Below the pieces are notes generated by a model, which worked only from the letters and a program-made list of their open reading frames with translations, ran no database searches and was not told the origin of the DNA. A program made the position numbers and the translations under genes. Below are positions 12,701 to 27,700 of a DNA stretch of 64,000 nt, piece after piece (the stretch's first letter is position 1; every line of letters starts with the position of its first letter). The stretch spans positions 496,001 through 560,000 of the forward strand of contig NOWV01000034.1 in NCBI GenBank assembly GCA_003344405.1, read 5' to 3'. The stretch is from Trichoplax sp. H2 (lineage: Eukaryota > Placozoa > Uniplacotomia > Trichoplacea).

Positions 12701-15700
12701 CAATTTTATTGAGCATAATTATATGGCTCGATATAGGGTATTAATTTATTTTGAGGATTGTCATACTTGACTATTTACATTTTTAACTTTAAAACAAAAT
12801 CTTTAAAGATGACCTAAACGGTGTCTAAGCTATTTTATATAGCCAATTTATAGATGTCTGATTTCAAATAAGGCCATAAAATACTCTAAACAAACTTGAG
12901 TTAATAGACAATACCGTAAGATAGTTCTACAATAATAGATGCTCTAGCTTAGATTAATGTTTCGCTTTAATAATACATAGATTTCATGTCCTATTTTAAA
13001 TATTAACTCATGATAGAATAGCTATAGTTTTAATTTAATACACTACTATTGCGGATTCATTCTATTGAGTTCCTACTTGCATGCCAAACTATAGTATACA
13101 TCAATCAATAGAGCTACTAACAAGCATTTATTTCATCGTCGATTTAGTAACGTGATATTAGGAATTATTTCTTTATTAAAAAGAACACCAATAGAAATTG
13201 TATTCCTCTAACTAGCAGTAAAATGTTACTAACCTAAGAGAATTTATTCATCTTTTATTAGTATACATTAATATTTACTAGACATAAATCGAATTACAAT
13301 GATTAAAAAGAGTTTCTGATGATGTAGCAGTTATTACTACTTATACTGCTACTCAATCTGAGCAATTTATGGACAAGAAAATTGCTATTCAGCCCTCCCA
13401 TAATCAGAGTCAAAATTAGCAAGGTCTCTAAGATACAACTGAGCCATCGAATAGAATACATTAGTGATTAGCATCAATAAGCTTTGCGATGTGAATTACA
13501 CTATCAACTAAAAGAGTTGATATTTAGTTTTATATAAATATAGAAATAATAAATGTTACAGCGACGATAGTAATTCGTCTTAACAAGCATCTGATCTCAT
13601 AAAATATTTGCATCCATTTTTTGAAGGATATTTAATTTTGCATAAATACATTAATAATAAATGTTAGGGCGACGGTAATAATTTATGTTGACAATCCTCT
13701 ATGTTCAAAAACATTCGCGTTATTCCTTAATTTATATTTAATGATACCTTGTATTAGTTTACCGATAGTCGCAATAACAAAGTAATATTAGTTGCGATTG
13801 GCAGGAAATCATTTTATCGTATAGCTAATGCCTTAACTGAACTGATTATGTAGACGAGAGTTTTTTTAATTAATATAGAAATGTTGTGCAAAAGTCATTA
13901 ATAGACCATAAATGTAAAAAGAGACTGATGTAAATGCTAAAAAATTCATTTTATATGATTACTTGAAAGTGTATATGTCATACAAGTATGAACATCTGCA
14001 GATATGAATACGAATTATGCATTTGAGCCCACTACTGTGGTATACTAATATTGAATAGGCAGCCATTAATGTACAATATCAGTAAGAATTTTATTGCTCT
14101 AATGGAGTACTTACTACATATTTCAAAATTGTACCAAGAGAGCTGTGACAGATAAAGTTGTTTACCCTTTCATGATATTAACAACTATTTTAGACAAGAT
14201 TTAATGATCGCTTGGACGTTAAAATAGTCTATTGATTGCTCCTTGAACAGAGGTGCTTCTATCGCTTGAATATTTGTAGTTGTAAGACTAGGATTGAATT
14301 TTCGGTATTATAGGCAATAATGATTTACAAGTTCGAATTCCAAACGTAGAATTTAAACGTATGCTAGTCTATCAATCCTGATAATAATGATAATAACTAT
14401 TTGGTGGCTGTAGAAGAATTGAGAATTAAGCCATAGCATCTATAACCGCCCTTTTAGCCGAAAAGAAAAATACCGATCTTCATCTTGTTCAATTTAGTCC
14501 ATTCTATGATATCATTGCTAGACGGCATTGAATCAACGAAATCAAAATAGTGACTCTATGATGATAATAGAGTTTATGTTTATGCTTGGAAAAAATCGAT
14601 TTTAATGTCAATGAAAGACACCTACTGTGCTATTATGGTCATGTCTACTCTGTAGTATTTTAGTGATCCTGAAATAAATACTAGCAATCTCCATTTTTAT
14701 TCTGGTAATCCTCATGAATAGAACAAGGTATCAGCCAAGATAAATACTATTTTCTACTCTGCGATTGTTCAATAACTTATTAGGATGTATAAAGACTTCA
14801 TTAACCAATTTGAGTATAGTTTATTCCCATGATATCATTGCAGTAATAATCAGTTTACTTAAGAGAATAATTTTACCGATCAGTTTTAAGCCAATATTCA
14901 AATTGATAATTTAGGAAAGTACCTTCTTCGAAAATATTATCCATTAAGCACGCAGGACTCCATCTCGTCTTAATTTAACATTCTCATCAGTAAATAATAA
15001 ACGACATAGAATGATACGTTAAGGAAGTAGTTTTTCGAAGATATCATCCATTAAAGACGGAGAAACTCCACCTTATCTCAAGCTTTACATCCTCATTAGT
15101 AGATAATAAATTATATCAATGGTAATACTTTAGGAAAGTAGTTTCTCCGAAGATATTATCGTTTAAATACGGATGCTCTATATCTCATCTTAACTTTGTA
15201 TTGACATAAAGAAATAATAAGCTACATGTATTATGATACTTCAAGACGCATTGCTTTGCGAATATCATAAATTATAAGCATCATGATGATAGTCCTTGAG
15301 CCATTCCTTGCATTATATAATATCACCATTGAACTTAAACACGGGGGCATACTATCTTGTCTTAACCTTACATTCTCATGAGCAAATAATAAGCTATATG
15401 TAGCAAGAAAAAAGTCTATGAAGAATATTATCCATTCAGTACCTAAGCACTCCATCTCATCTTTATGTTACGTTGACATAAGCAAATAATAAAGTATATC
15501 AACCATGATACTCCAAACTTATTCTTTAAGAATATCATAAACTCCATGTATCATGATATTCCATGAGTCATTTGTTGCACAATCCTTTCATTCTATAGTC
15601 CTCTTCCTATTAAAAGCGAGAATCAGGCCATGCATGGATACTTTTGTTTCTGTCTGATTCATCACGTCTTTCTAATATAATTTTAAAATGGACAAGATAC

Positions 15701-18700
15701 TATTGAGTGTAGAGTAATTATTACTTTACTAGAGTAGATTACCATGACATCGCCACATGCATGTTAATAGTATTGTTTTAGCATGACAATAACCACCTGT
15801 CATATTATTCGTTAAGTAATTCTTCTTATTTGCACCCCTGCTAAGGCTTGTTTGGTTGGCCAAGTCTATATGGTTTGTGTTATACGCCCGGATTCATTTG
15901 TTGAACGCCAGAAATCCAACGTAAAAGTTAAAGATAAATCGTTATCCTTTGAGGTAAGTGGAAAAAAAAAACAGAGACGAGATTAAACTTGATCATAGCT
16001 GATTTGAAAGGGATGATGATACGATCAATTTTTTTTATCGATCCGTCAAAATGATTGAGAAAGGAGGAAAGCCATCCTATCCTATACGATGGATCTAGAT
16101 CTATTTAAGTGATAAATTGCCGTCAATCTCCTGAATTAAAAGCATTCTATCGATCAGTCAATTTTAAATTTAAAATAGGATTGTTTGCTTTATTTAATCA
16201 TTAGCTTACATTACTGTCGCTTCTATAGTATCTCTAGTTATTACAACCTATATCCGGTATTATGGCCATTTCTGACTCTCGTTTTATAGATGCCTCTATA
16301 ATATCCTATCACTAGTTCTTGGTTGAAAATTTGTAATTACAAATATTTGCTTGATTAGTGAACATTACCGTAGAGGATTAGAAATATAGCGATGAATCTT
16401 TCGTCGAAAATTGAAAGTAGGACTGTTTGATTTATTCAATCGTGAGTCTACATGATAGTAGAGTATCTGCAACCTTTACAATATCCATCAACTATCATCC
16501 CCTTTTCTGACTGCTTTTGATAGATGGCCCTATCTTACAATTACTATTCCATAGGACGATGAATCTGTCGTCGGAAATTTAAAATAGGATTGTTTTGCTT
16601 TAATTAATCGTGAGCTTATAGGATTGTAGAGAGTTGCTGTAACCTTTAGAATATTCATCGAATATCTATCAGTAGCATCACTTTTTCTAACTGCTTTAAT
16701 GGATGTCTCTATTTTACCAAACTATTCAATAGGAGGGTAAATCCTTCGTCGAAAATTTAAAGTAGGCTTGTTTACTTTATCAATTAAAGCATGAGCTAAC
16801 ATGATTGTAGATTACCTATAGCCTTTACAATATCCATCGAGTATCATCGCCTTTTCTGACTACCTTTTGATGGACGACGAGTCTCTCGCTATGAATCCTT
16901 TGTCGTCCATCTCGTCTAAAAACGAAGATAGTTCATCATTGAAACTTACCCTATTACAGAAGTACAAAATTGTAGCCTAGAAACAATCAATCATGATGAA
17001 TCTTGGCTTATTCAATTTTATCATTTTTACGCGTATTTATTTCAAGTCGAATAATGCTTCATTTTGAATCTAGGCTCACGCAACTTATCCTTTTACGCAT
17101 CTAATTTTTTATTTCAAATTCAATAATCAATCGTTTTGAATGTTGGCTCATTCAACTTTTTTATACATACTATTTATTTTAAATGGAATAATCAATCGTT
17201 TTAAACCTTAGCTCATTTAACTTTTGAAGAGTCCTACTTCAAATTCAATAATTATACACGTAATCAATCGTTTCGAGTCTTAACACATTCTACTTTCTTC
17301 AGCATCTTATTAATTTCAAATCTAATAATAATAATAATAACTATAATCAATATCTCGTATAATCAATCGTTTTAAATCTTAACTTATTAAATATTTTTTA
17401 CGCATCCCATTTATTTCAGATCCAATTTGTTTTAACCTATTCATCTTTATGCATTTCACTTTATTTAAAATTGCCCTTGGTTTAAAATTGAAAAACAATC
17501 ATCCGTTTCCATAGGATAGGAAGGATAGATTGAGAAGGATGAGTTGCTACTGTATCGTAAGAAAAATGTAAAATTGTGCTAAAGACGGCACTGGAAAGCA
17601 CTGAAATGAGTAACATGAATCCAATAGAAAGCTAATTTTCTTTCATGCAAAATAGGCTAGTATACAATAAAGTTGAGATTGATCTTTTAATTAATGGCTG
17701 AAATGAATGTACAAACAGTGAAGACCGTTAAACTAATTGTGAACGGTCAAATTGACGGCGATCAGTGCTGATGCTGACCGTCTTCAAATCATGATAATCC
17801 TTGAAGTTGCGTATCTCTTCTTTCAATGACCGCCTTTACTTTCCTGTTGTGATAATGATAAGGCAGAAAACAGTGTTAAATTAAATCCATTCCCTAAGAG
17901 ACAAGAGAAATGACATGATGAAATGGATCATCGACTGCCGCGTGCTGTTTATTATTTATTTACAACCTATTGCTAGCGTAGTAAGTACGGGCCCACCCAG
18001 CAAGCTTCTATCTCGAGTTTACAAGATGGCTACTTTTAAACAGCCATCGCTAGCAGCCATCATCGCTATCCTTTTTGTATTAAAGCGAAATAAAATCATC
18101 AACATGTTGATGGTTGGCTTGGACAACATTGATTCTACTCCTGTCCTACCATTTGTTCATGTTCATTTGCATTTTTCTCCTTTTTTCCTCCCAATATTGG
18201 CACAAGTAATTCTTCCTTTCCTTAGTAAATTCTTTTTATTTTTACCCTTATATTGTTGAATAGAATACAAAAATAACGCTGTCCATAGTAAGAGAACATA
18301 CCCATTTCATCACGTTTTACAATTCATTGACTAACTAACGCTAAATATGTTTGTCTTTCTAAGTAAGCAGTTGAAAAATAACAAAACAGAACGGACAAAC
18401 AAAATCCTATTAGCACTACAATGCTTTTTTTTCAAACGTGAAAGGCATAATAGCACCCGTAGAAGCAAATTCAATGATTCAAAGTGATAGAAGAGTCCTA
18501 TATTGCATCCCACACTTGACATTATTATGTAGAACACGACAATCCTTTCCTCCTTCTTATTCTGCTTTTCTTGGAATTATTCAACAGTATCAATTTTCGT
18601 GGATATTTTTTCTTCTTCCAGTCATTTTTTTAACCTTGTTCTTTCCTTGCGTCCGTGATTCTATTGAAATTCTATAATTGTGTGCAGATTGTTGTATAAT

Positions 18701-21700
18701 TATATTATAATATTATCCTCGTTTTACAATGTTTCCTCCTCATAATGACCAATCCATATCGAATTAAATTCTTTTAAAGGTAATCTTGATTATGATTTTT
18801 GACTGTCCTCAAACACTAGACTAATGCATTAATCTCCAGTGGAGCTTGCTAACTTATTCACCTTACTGTGATGGCCGTTCTCGTCGTCTATTTCTATTGT
18901 CGCCATTTCTATTTGATGCAAATAAAGCCATTCCGATCTCGTCAAAAATAATGAGTTCAAATCGTTATTGCTTAAGTCCACTTTGATGACTTATTTCACA
19001 TGTTTTAGTGGGGTAAAAATTAATTTATTGGACACCACATTAGCTTGATTCCATAAGACATGTCTGGCGTTAGGCATTGTACCCACTAGCGTATTCATCG
19101 ATAGACAAGATAGTTGTTACAACATGGAATTTCTACACGGTTAAAAAATCAATTGCCTTGATTTTTAATTTGCCTTTCCTCCATTACTATGCTTCAAGGT
19201 CATCACCATGAACGGAACTTCAAAGTTACACCGATATGTCGCCAATGATCAGTTAACTTCTGATTTACATGGCAATTTGGCCTACGATCACGATAATTGG
19301 GTAGAAATTCGAGTGGTAAGTTTACTTATTTTACGATCGATGGCTCCATCGATTATAAACGATAAGAAGAATGAAGAGTTTATCCTTGTATTCCGTCCAC
19401 TGATTTTTATTTTAATCTTCAAACGATTAATAATGGAGGAAAAAGCAATTTCCCTTAAAACGATGTTAGCGATTCAGGTTTAGATAGTCCATTAAACTAC
19501 TCTAAATGAACTCTATTCCCTAAGCGTTGACGATCTATGCTTATACTGAAAGTAAATTATGAAAGTTGGATAACTGTTTTACCGTGTCCGCTAATCTTAT
19601 TCGACTTTCAACAACTGTCATGTCCAATAATCTTATAGGATAGAATTGAAGTTACTCGTAGAGTAGTATAAGACGATTATCGCTATGTCTCCACTAACAC
19701 CAAGAGAATACTAAATACGATCACGTTCTGCCTCCATTTTTATTTTAAAGGATACCCTGATTAAGAGTATTATCCTATATGATAAAATTGAAATTTCTCA
19801 TAGATTACGATAAGATGACTATCGCTACAACTCCATCAATGTCGATAGAATTCTACATAAGTTTATGTCTACGTTCCGTCTCCATTTCTCTTTGTAGTGA
19901 ATGAGTTCTATCATATTATCCAAGCAGAAAATAATCCAGTAGAACTATTGGTTAAATTCTAGAGTAGTATGAATATCTTATACTGTATTTACATGATTTA
20001 ATCCTGTCAAAGCTGAAAAGAATCGATTAAGACTATTTATTAAATTCTAGTATGAATATCTTTATAATGTACTTACATGATTTAATCTTGCCGAAGTAGA
20101 AAAGATTCGAGTCATACTTTATTTTGAATTCTAGATTCTCTATACATACGTAACTTAATCTTGTCGAAGTAGAAAATAATCGAGAAGTACTATTTGTTTA
20201 ACACGATATAAATACAGGTCTTTATACTTACATAATTTAATCCTAACTAAGTAGAAAACAATCGAATAGCACTGTTTGTTAAATTTCAGTTTAATGTCAT
20301 TATACTGTACTTACATGATTTAATGTTACCGAAGTAGAATATAATCGAGTACCTGTTAGTTTCTAGCTCGTTGTACTTTCATGATTTAATCTTGTCAAAG
20401 TAGAAAATGATCGAGTAGTAGGCTACTATTTGTTAAATTCTTTATACTGACATGATTCGATCTTGTCGAAGTAGAAAATAATCGAATAGTAGTATTGTTA
20501 AATACGATATAAATACCGATCTTTATGCTTACATGATTTATCTTGTCGAAGTAGAAACAATCGAATAGTACTATTTGTTAAGTTCTAGGCTAATATCATC
20601 ATTTAATCTTGCAGAAGTAGAAAATAATCGATGACCTGTTAAGTTCTATGTGAATATCGTTCTACTTACGGGATTTAATTTTGTCAAAGTAGAAGATAAT
20701 GGAGTAGTAGGGTACTATTTGTTGAGTTCTTTATACTTACATGATTCGATCTTGTCGAAGTAGAAAATAATCGAATAGTAGTATTGCTAAATACGATATA
20801 AATACCGATCTTTATGCTTACCTGACTTACCTTGTCAAAGTAGAAACAATCAAACAGTACTATTTGTTAAGTTCTAGGCTAATATCATCATTCAATCTTT
20901 ACCGAAGTAGAAAAATAATCAAGTACCTGTTAACCTCTAGGTCGTTCTACTTACATGATTTTATCTTGTCAAAGTAGAAAATCCAGTAGTAGGGTACTAT
21001 TTGTTGAATACTAGATTAATATCGATATACCTATACGATTTAATCTTATCGAAGTAGAAAATAATCGAGTATGTACTTATTAAATTTAAGATAGATATAC
21101 TTACATAATGTAATCTTATCGAAGAAGAAAAAATGATCATGTAGTAATGTTTATTGCTAGTAGAACGCCATCAAAAAGCATAAAATTAATTTAAGTTTCA
21201 TCTCTATAAAACCTTTTCATGAACCCAGAATCAACAGCCTATATCTGCCATTTAAACTCCTTCATAAATCAACTATGGATTAGTGTAGTATGGAAAAACA
21301 TCTTCCCATTTCACGATGGGAATCAACGATATCAACAATTTCTAAATGCGGTCATCCAGTACGAATAGTTTGATGATGAAAGATTGAGTCGATATGACGA
21401 TAGAACGCCTTAAGCTTAGTTTAATCTTTTAATCCCTAAATGAATTTGTTGCAATCCTTCTACGAGTCCATTCTCTATCCTATACTGATCTTGCTAGAGA
21501 AAGTGAATAAAGTAAATTGATGCTTGCCCATGTTAAAAATTCAATTTGCTTTTACTATCCAACCGTCATGAGATACGTTATTGACTATATTGAACAGCGA
21601 TGAGTATAAAATACCAACTGGATAGACAAATTGATTGATATTTTGCAATCTATCTATTCTTCTTTTACAGCAATGTATTTCCAAGTACTCCATTCATTAT

Positions 21701-24700
21701 TTAATCCATATTCTTGTTCATTTTCATGTCAGTAGAATTAATCGTGTTATTCCAATTCTTTAATAACCAGGCACTAGAAGCATTTCGAAAACATGCTGTT
21801 GTGATATCGCAACACTTTGACGAAATTGAAATGCAATTAGCAAGGCGTGAAATTGCTAACGATGTGCCTGATCTTGAATATTTAATACAGCAACATCGGT
21901 AAGATAATTTTATGACCTATCGACAATTATTGATTGATTGATTGACATTTCTGTAGTAGTAGTAAGATTTATATCCGAGTCCATTTGCCTTGGGCTTTCC
22001 GTTATTTCAATATTACTTGAGGAAGACTCTTTCGTTAAATCACAGTTGATTAATGCAACATCAGGTCATGGTTTATAGTCAAAAGAAGAGTATGGCGCCT
22101 GATATGCAATACTACTAGTACTTGATTTAAAGTACAACAAATAGTCAAAATAATTGAATATGCTAAAGTATTAAAATATCTGTTGGTTGTTGCAACAGCT
22201 CTTAACCAGCAAAGATGGAGGCATCAAGAATTTCTTATCTTGCTAACTGATTATTACCGTGTGATATAAATTAGAAACTTTCAAGTGGAAGTCTTCGATA
22301 CGCCAATGACTACCATCAATGAAGGCAAACAGGTATTAGTCCAACTTCGACCGAAATTTCAAAAAGACCAGATTGATGCACATGGTGTTCAAATGACTCC
22401 GGATCAAATTAACATGCTAAAAGAGGCAAAATTATTAAGTGAGCAATTGGAAGCTCGACATTCCCGTTTGCAAGAAAATTGGCATGAATGGGATAAAACT
22501 CTATCCAATTATTTAACACTTGCTAAATTCGATGAAGGCTTTAAAGAGGTATGCTAAGTGAAGTATGGAAACAGGAGTAAATTTTTCTTGATTTATGATA
22601 GCTTAATTGTCAACTATTTTCTGTATGGCAAATTAGTTATTCGACGATAGCAGTAGTCAATTAATCTGGAATAAGTTTACATTTACGGTTCGATCGTAAA
22701 ATAACTCACGCCAAGTTGATCATTTTGTGTTACTTAAGTCATTCAATTTTAGTAGCAATCGTAGCCTTAGCATCAAATTATACAGTATTTCAAGTAATTA
22801 GAATTTCATGAAAGTTTTTAAACATTTCCTTAATTTACATTCACTTAAACTTGTAAATGATAGCTGTGCTAGTAAAGGAGAGTTACAAAATTAAATCATA
22901 TTGAAAGACTTCATAAAATAAATGGTAGCTAGTATGGTGGCATAATAGATTTGATCCACTTCATTTTACCCTATTTATATTCGATTATCTTTCTATCCAA
23001 TGATTCATTTAAATTTGTCAAACTGCATGATTTTATTTGACTTTTGCAATAGACAGATTGTATAATAACATATTATATACTATTCTTTCTGCAATAGGTT
23101 ATGGCATGGGTGAAAAATTCAGCAGAGCCTTATTTTGATTCGAGTAATGATATTGGCGATTCATACGCTAGTGTTCAAACTGTTAAAGATCAACATGATC
23201 GTTTTGAACTAGTGGCTAGGGTAAGACCAATTTTCCGACATGATTTAGTAACTGCAAACCATAAATTATGCTGGACAGAGAAAATTCCACTAATTTTATT
23301 GCTTTTAATTTTAAATCACTAACGCAGAGTCTATCATGCATTTTGAATATATTTCTAGGAGATGCTGCAAACCTATCAAGATTTATTGAATCAAGCAGCT
23401 AATTTACTCAAAGGAGGACATTATGCTTCAGCCGAAATTCAAAGCAAAGCTGAACATATGAAATTTTCTTGTATTGCAATACAAAGTAATTTAGAGCGAA
23501 GACGAAAATTAATCAATGCTTCCATCAATTTCCATGAAGAAGCTGTTAATGTAAGTTTACCTTTAGCATGCATTAACATAAATCTTTCGCCTTTCGTATT
23601 TATAGTCCAAATACCTCATTGAAAGATCAATTTCTTCTTCAGCTTTCTCACTGTTTAGATGAACAATTCAAGTTAGCTGCAGCATATGCTGATGAAGATG
23701 ATCTACAAGGTGTTCAAGAGATGATGCGAGTTTTGCAAGAAAAAGGAGACAGTATTTCACTCCACTTTGATGGAGTTCATAGTCAAGGAAAGACTATAAT
23801 GAGAATCCTACAAGAGCCAGGTAATAACTTTCCTATCATAAATGGTATGATAGAATATTCTAATATAGAATAAATCTTCTGTACGCATAGATGAGATAAC
23901 TTTACATATTCAAAAAAACATAATTCATTTTTACTGGTAGTGAAACTATTATACGATATTGAGGGATTAAAAGTACCCTAAAAGCATCATTATTCAATCA
24001 ATTTTTCAGTGGTTAGCAGTTCTGGTGAAAGCAAAGTATCTGATACCAAGGATCAACAATGGTATATTACACAAAGAATCGCGGCTTTAGAAGATAAAAA
24101 AGCTCGATGTAACGAAATTTTGGATAATCAAAAATCCAAATTAAAGCAATACCAACAATTATGGAGTTATAGACAAGATACTGATGATGTAAATTCGATA
24201 TTTAGACTACTCAGTGATGTAATAGGGTGAAATTATTGCCGAAAAAATAGAATTAATCTAGTTATGACTTAAATCATTCCTTTTCCTGTTACAGACGATT
24301 GCATGGTTGCAAGAATTATGCTTTAAATTAAGGTCCAATATCAATTTGGGTAAAAATGTCAAAATTTCCAAGGAGCTACAAAATGAGAATGAAAAATTTG
24401 AATTTAACGCTAAAGTACGGAAGAGATACTTCTTCGACCTATTCTTATTTTTTTGATACTGCAGAGTAATAAATCTAAGCATAATACTACAGAATTGAGT
24501 AATGCTTGGGAAATCTCTTGTCCTTTACATTAGGATTCATATAAATATGCTATGGATACTTTAAGTACCGCCATGACTGTCAGAAATTCAGGTGAATATG
24601 AAGATGGTCCGACAAAAATTCAACAAGAAGCCTTGGATGAAATATGGGGAAAATTCACTAATGGAGTTACAGAACGTGCCTCTAGACTTGCTGTTGCTAT

Positions 24701-27700
24701 CATGTTGCATCATAAGTTAGATCAGGTCGATATTAAATCCCCTTTTAATTTCATTATATTCGACTATATCTTACAGAATTATTATGAATTAATATAAATT
24801 TCTTTCATATGTAGGCTCTACGTCGATTATATGCTATCTCCAATAAACTAAAAAATGCTAATGAAAAAGCTAAAAAGAATTACTCATCCAATCATATCAA
24901 GAGACATCAGCAACTTGTTGAATCCATTTCCTATAATTATGATAGTATTATGAGTATTGGCAAGGCTTTAACTGAACGTATACGCCAGCCCGTTATTCGG
25001 ATAGATAGCAAGATGACAATACAAGAGAAAAAGAATATGAAAAAGGCCATCCATATCATTGAGAAACGGTTGCTAGAATTACAGCATGCCAAGCATGATT
25101 TACAGGAAATCTGGGATTTCTATTATAATAAATATAGTGGCTTAAGACAGTACAACAGGTTTAACGAAAAAGCGGCTAAGGTTATTATTTAATCTAGTTG
25201 AAATAAATTACTATTTTCAACAACGTTAGCTTAAAATTTCTTGCTGTGAGAAGTAGGTGATTCGAATGTACATGCGATTCTTTTTCTAAAAATGATGACA
25301 TCAATTCATAATCCTATTTCTTTCTTCTTAATAGTTATTGCTATGGATTGAAGAGAAAAATGCTCAAATTCGAAATAAGATGGCTATTGCATGTACTTTA
25401 GATGCGGCTAAATCAATCTATAATAAATTATTGGATGTCGGTAATGAAATTAAGGTAAATAAAAATTAATTTAGAAATAATGACATTGGCTAATTCTGGC
25501 TTATTCTTGTTGTGTTACTTATAAAAATCATGATGTCGAAATATAATTATTGCTTGTTATTAGAGGTTTCTAATATGTGCTAAAGATTTATATTCTATTA
25601 TGTTATGGACTATAATGAATGACTCAAAACTAGTACTTATCCTAAAATAAAATTTCTCCTTAGTCAAAAAATTCCGAAATTGAGAAAGCACTCCGTGTTG
25701 GTCAGCAGCACTTGGACATTTTCCAAGAACAATCCAGTCAATATCAGACACTGGTACATGATCTGGAAGATTCTTGGGAAAATTTAAAAACCATGTCTAT
25801 AAATTGGAGCAACGTGATCAAATGTGCAGTAAACTTCCACGAAAATATCGAAAAGGTATCTATAAATGTTTAATTGTTTTTAGATTAAATGATTATTAAA
25901 TATGGCATTTTCTTTAACTTATCGGTAATATTATTCTATACACAGTTGCATAGAATAATTGAAGAAGCTGAAAAGAAAGCCAGTACCATGTCATTTGATA
26001 AATCATCTAATCTTAATCGTCAATTAAAAAACTACGATGAGATTATTGATCGTGGCGGTAAATATGTTGATGTGGTGAGCCAAAGTAGTCGAGAAATACT
26101 CAACTTAATCGAAAATTTGCAACAGCAAATGCAAGTTTCCGATAGTCCAATTAAACAAACACTATCATCGGCCAAGGAAAGATACGATCAACTTGTTCAA
26201 AAACGAAATATTATGCAAAGGAGTCTGGAGGAATCCGAAATGATTACAGACATGAGAAGTGATATTAAGCAGGTAAGCTGCTATGAAATAAAATCTGAAA
26301 ATTAGCATTCTTGACGAAAGAGTCTTGATAAATATCATGTTAAAATTATTGCCATAAAATTCCAAAACAATCATAGATTGATTGGAAAGATAGAATTAAC
26401 ATCTTGCCTTTAATAAAGTAAATGAATAGAAGCGTACTGGTCCTCATATTTGAATCAATCTCTAATGCACTTAATAACAGATTTAATGATCATTTAGTAA
26501 GGACATAACGAATAAAACCAATTTATAATGATGTCTAATTATTTCGCTCACTGTATCCATAGTTGCAATTATTTATCGATGGGACGGTTGGTACTCTTCT
26601 TAGTAGAAATACTGATTATGGACGTAAATTAGCTCGAATCCAGCAATTTGAAAAGCTGCACTTAAATATCCAACAAGAACTAGAGGTGCATGGACTTATT
26701 TTTTATCAATATTTCTAATCCAAGTTATACGCCAGAGTTATTGGCTAATCAAATCAGATTAAGTCTACAGCAACATTTAACTCATCTTTTCATCTTCACT
26801 TTATGATAATAATTTGTAGAGCAATAATGAGAAATATCAAAAAATCAACAGTACTATTGGACAAGCAAAGATGGACCGAAATCTCGATCTTTCCACGATT
26901 GATGAAGACATTGATAAATTAAAGAATAGCTGGCCAGAATGCCAAGCTTTTCTTGAAAATCGTATATACTTAACTCAGATGGTAATTGAACTCCAAAATA
27001 AAGTCAATGAGGTAAGATGAATGATGGAGGCGAAATCTCATCTTTACAACTTTAAAATTTGAGATTTTTACTCTTGGAAAAACGCATAGAAAAATTGTTA
27101 AAGCACAGTATACGAAATAGAAATTAGTATCAAATCATTGAATAAAATTATAATAGTTTTTACACATATCAGTAAACTATTCAAAATAAAAGTAACGAGT
27201 TAGATTTGAGAAAGTAGACTGAAAAGGGATGCCTAGCTTTTTCGATAATTTCTAAAAGACTAATATAATCTTATGCTATTTGAGTAACATCTGTAGCCAT
27301 TTATCACTAATCGAATTATCGTAGATTGTCAAGTCTACACTATTTATTAACTCTAAATTAATTTCCTACATTATATTAGATGGTAAATAAATGCAACGAT
27401 TTACTCTCTCAATCGAAAAGAAGCTCCCAATCGACACAAGGTAGTGATGACCCTCTGGAAATAGAGAAAGACCTTGAAAGTGATGTTGCTAGACTAAAGA
27501 ATAAAAGGATAGAGATTCAAAAGTTCTTAAGCAAAGTTAGTATCTAGCCTAGCGCATATTTTCCCCATTTTCGAAATATAATTATAGCCATTTGATCGTT
27601 ATAGTCGTACTGTATTGTAACTAGGGTAGTATTTCAGTGATGTAGGAATAAAGTTTTAATTAAGGATTCCTTTAAATTATTTAAAATTTGTGTTTCTTTT

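Larger units (their letters stand above)
10304..19315 (+). other. Exons 2-6: Sec14/CRAL-TRIO-like domain of the Trio-like gene
   Basis: Five short exons (63, 118, 91, 108 and 117 nt) spread over 9 kb encode a single Sec14-like domain. Collinear with Trio/Kalirin are the FLS-G-G-x-DKRGGP loop (junction of exons 2 and 3), GFTVIIDVRG (exon 4), VIRPDSF (exon 5) and the TSDLHGNLAYDHDNWVEIRV segment (exon 6). Exon 5 (15846-15953) sits alone between two 3.3-kb introns, and automated predictors could easily miss it. In Trio relatives this domain binds phosphoinositides or regulates the GEF domain. Here it is the only catalytic-type or ligand-binding fold in the protein, so lipid binding is a reasonable but unproven role. 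Confidence 0.8.

Noticed and set aside
14288-14350. tRNA-like T-loop word 'gttcgaattcc'
   Set aside because: There are no matching acceptor, D-arm or anticodon stems at the expected distances, so it is chance similarity.
17915-18259. 114-codon open frame in intron 5 of the Trio-like gene
   Set aside because: Its composition is hydrophobic and AT-driven, it has no family resemblance, and exons 5 and 6 join correctly without it.
24465-24530. Alternative exon after 'ctgcag' between exons 13 and 14 of the Trio-like gene
   Set aside because: It runs into a stop before the next acceptor and has no donor. Joining exon 13 directly to 24534 keeps phase and spectrin-repeat continuity.
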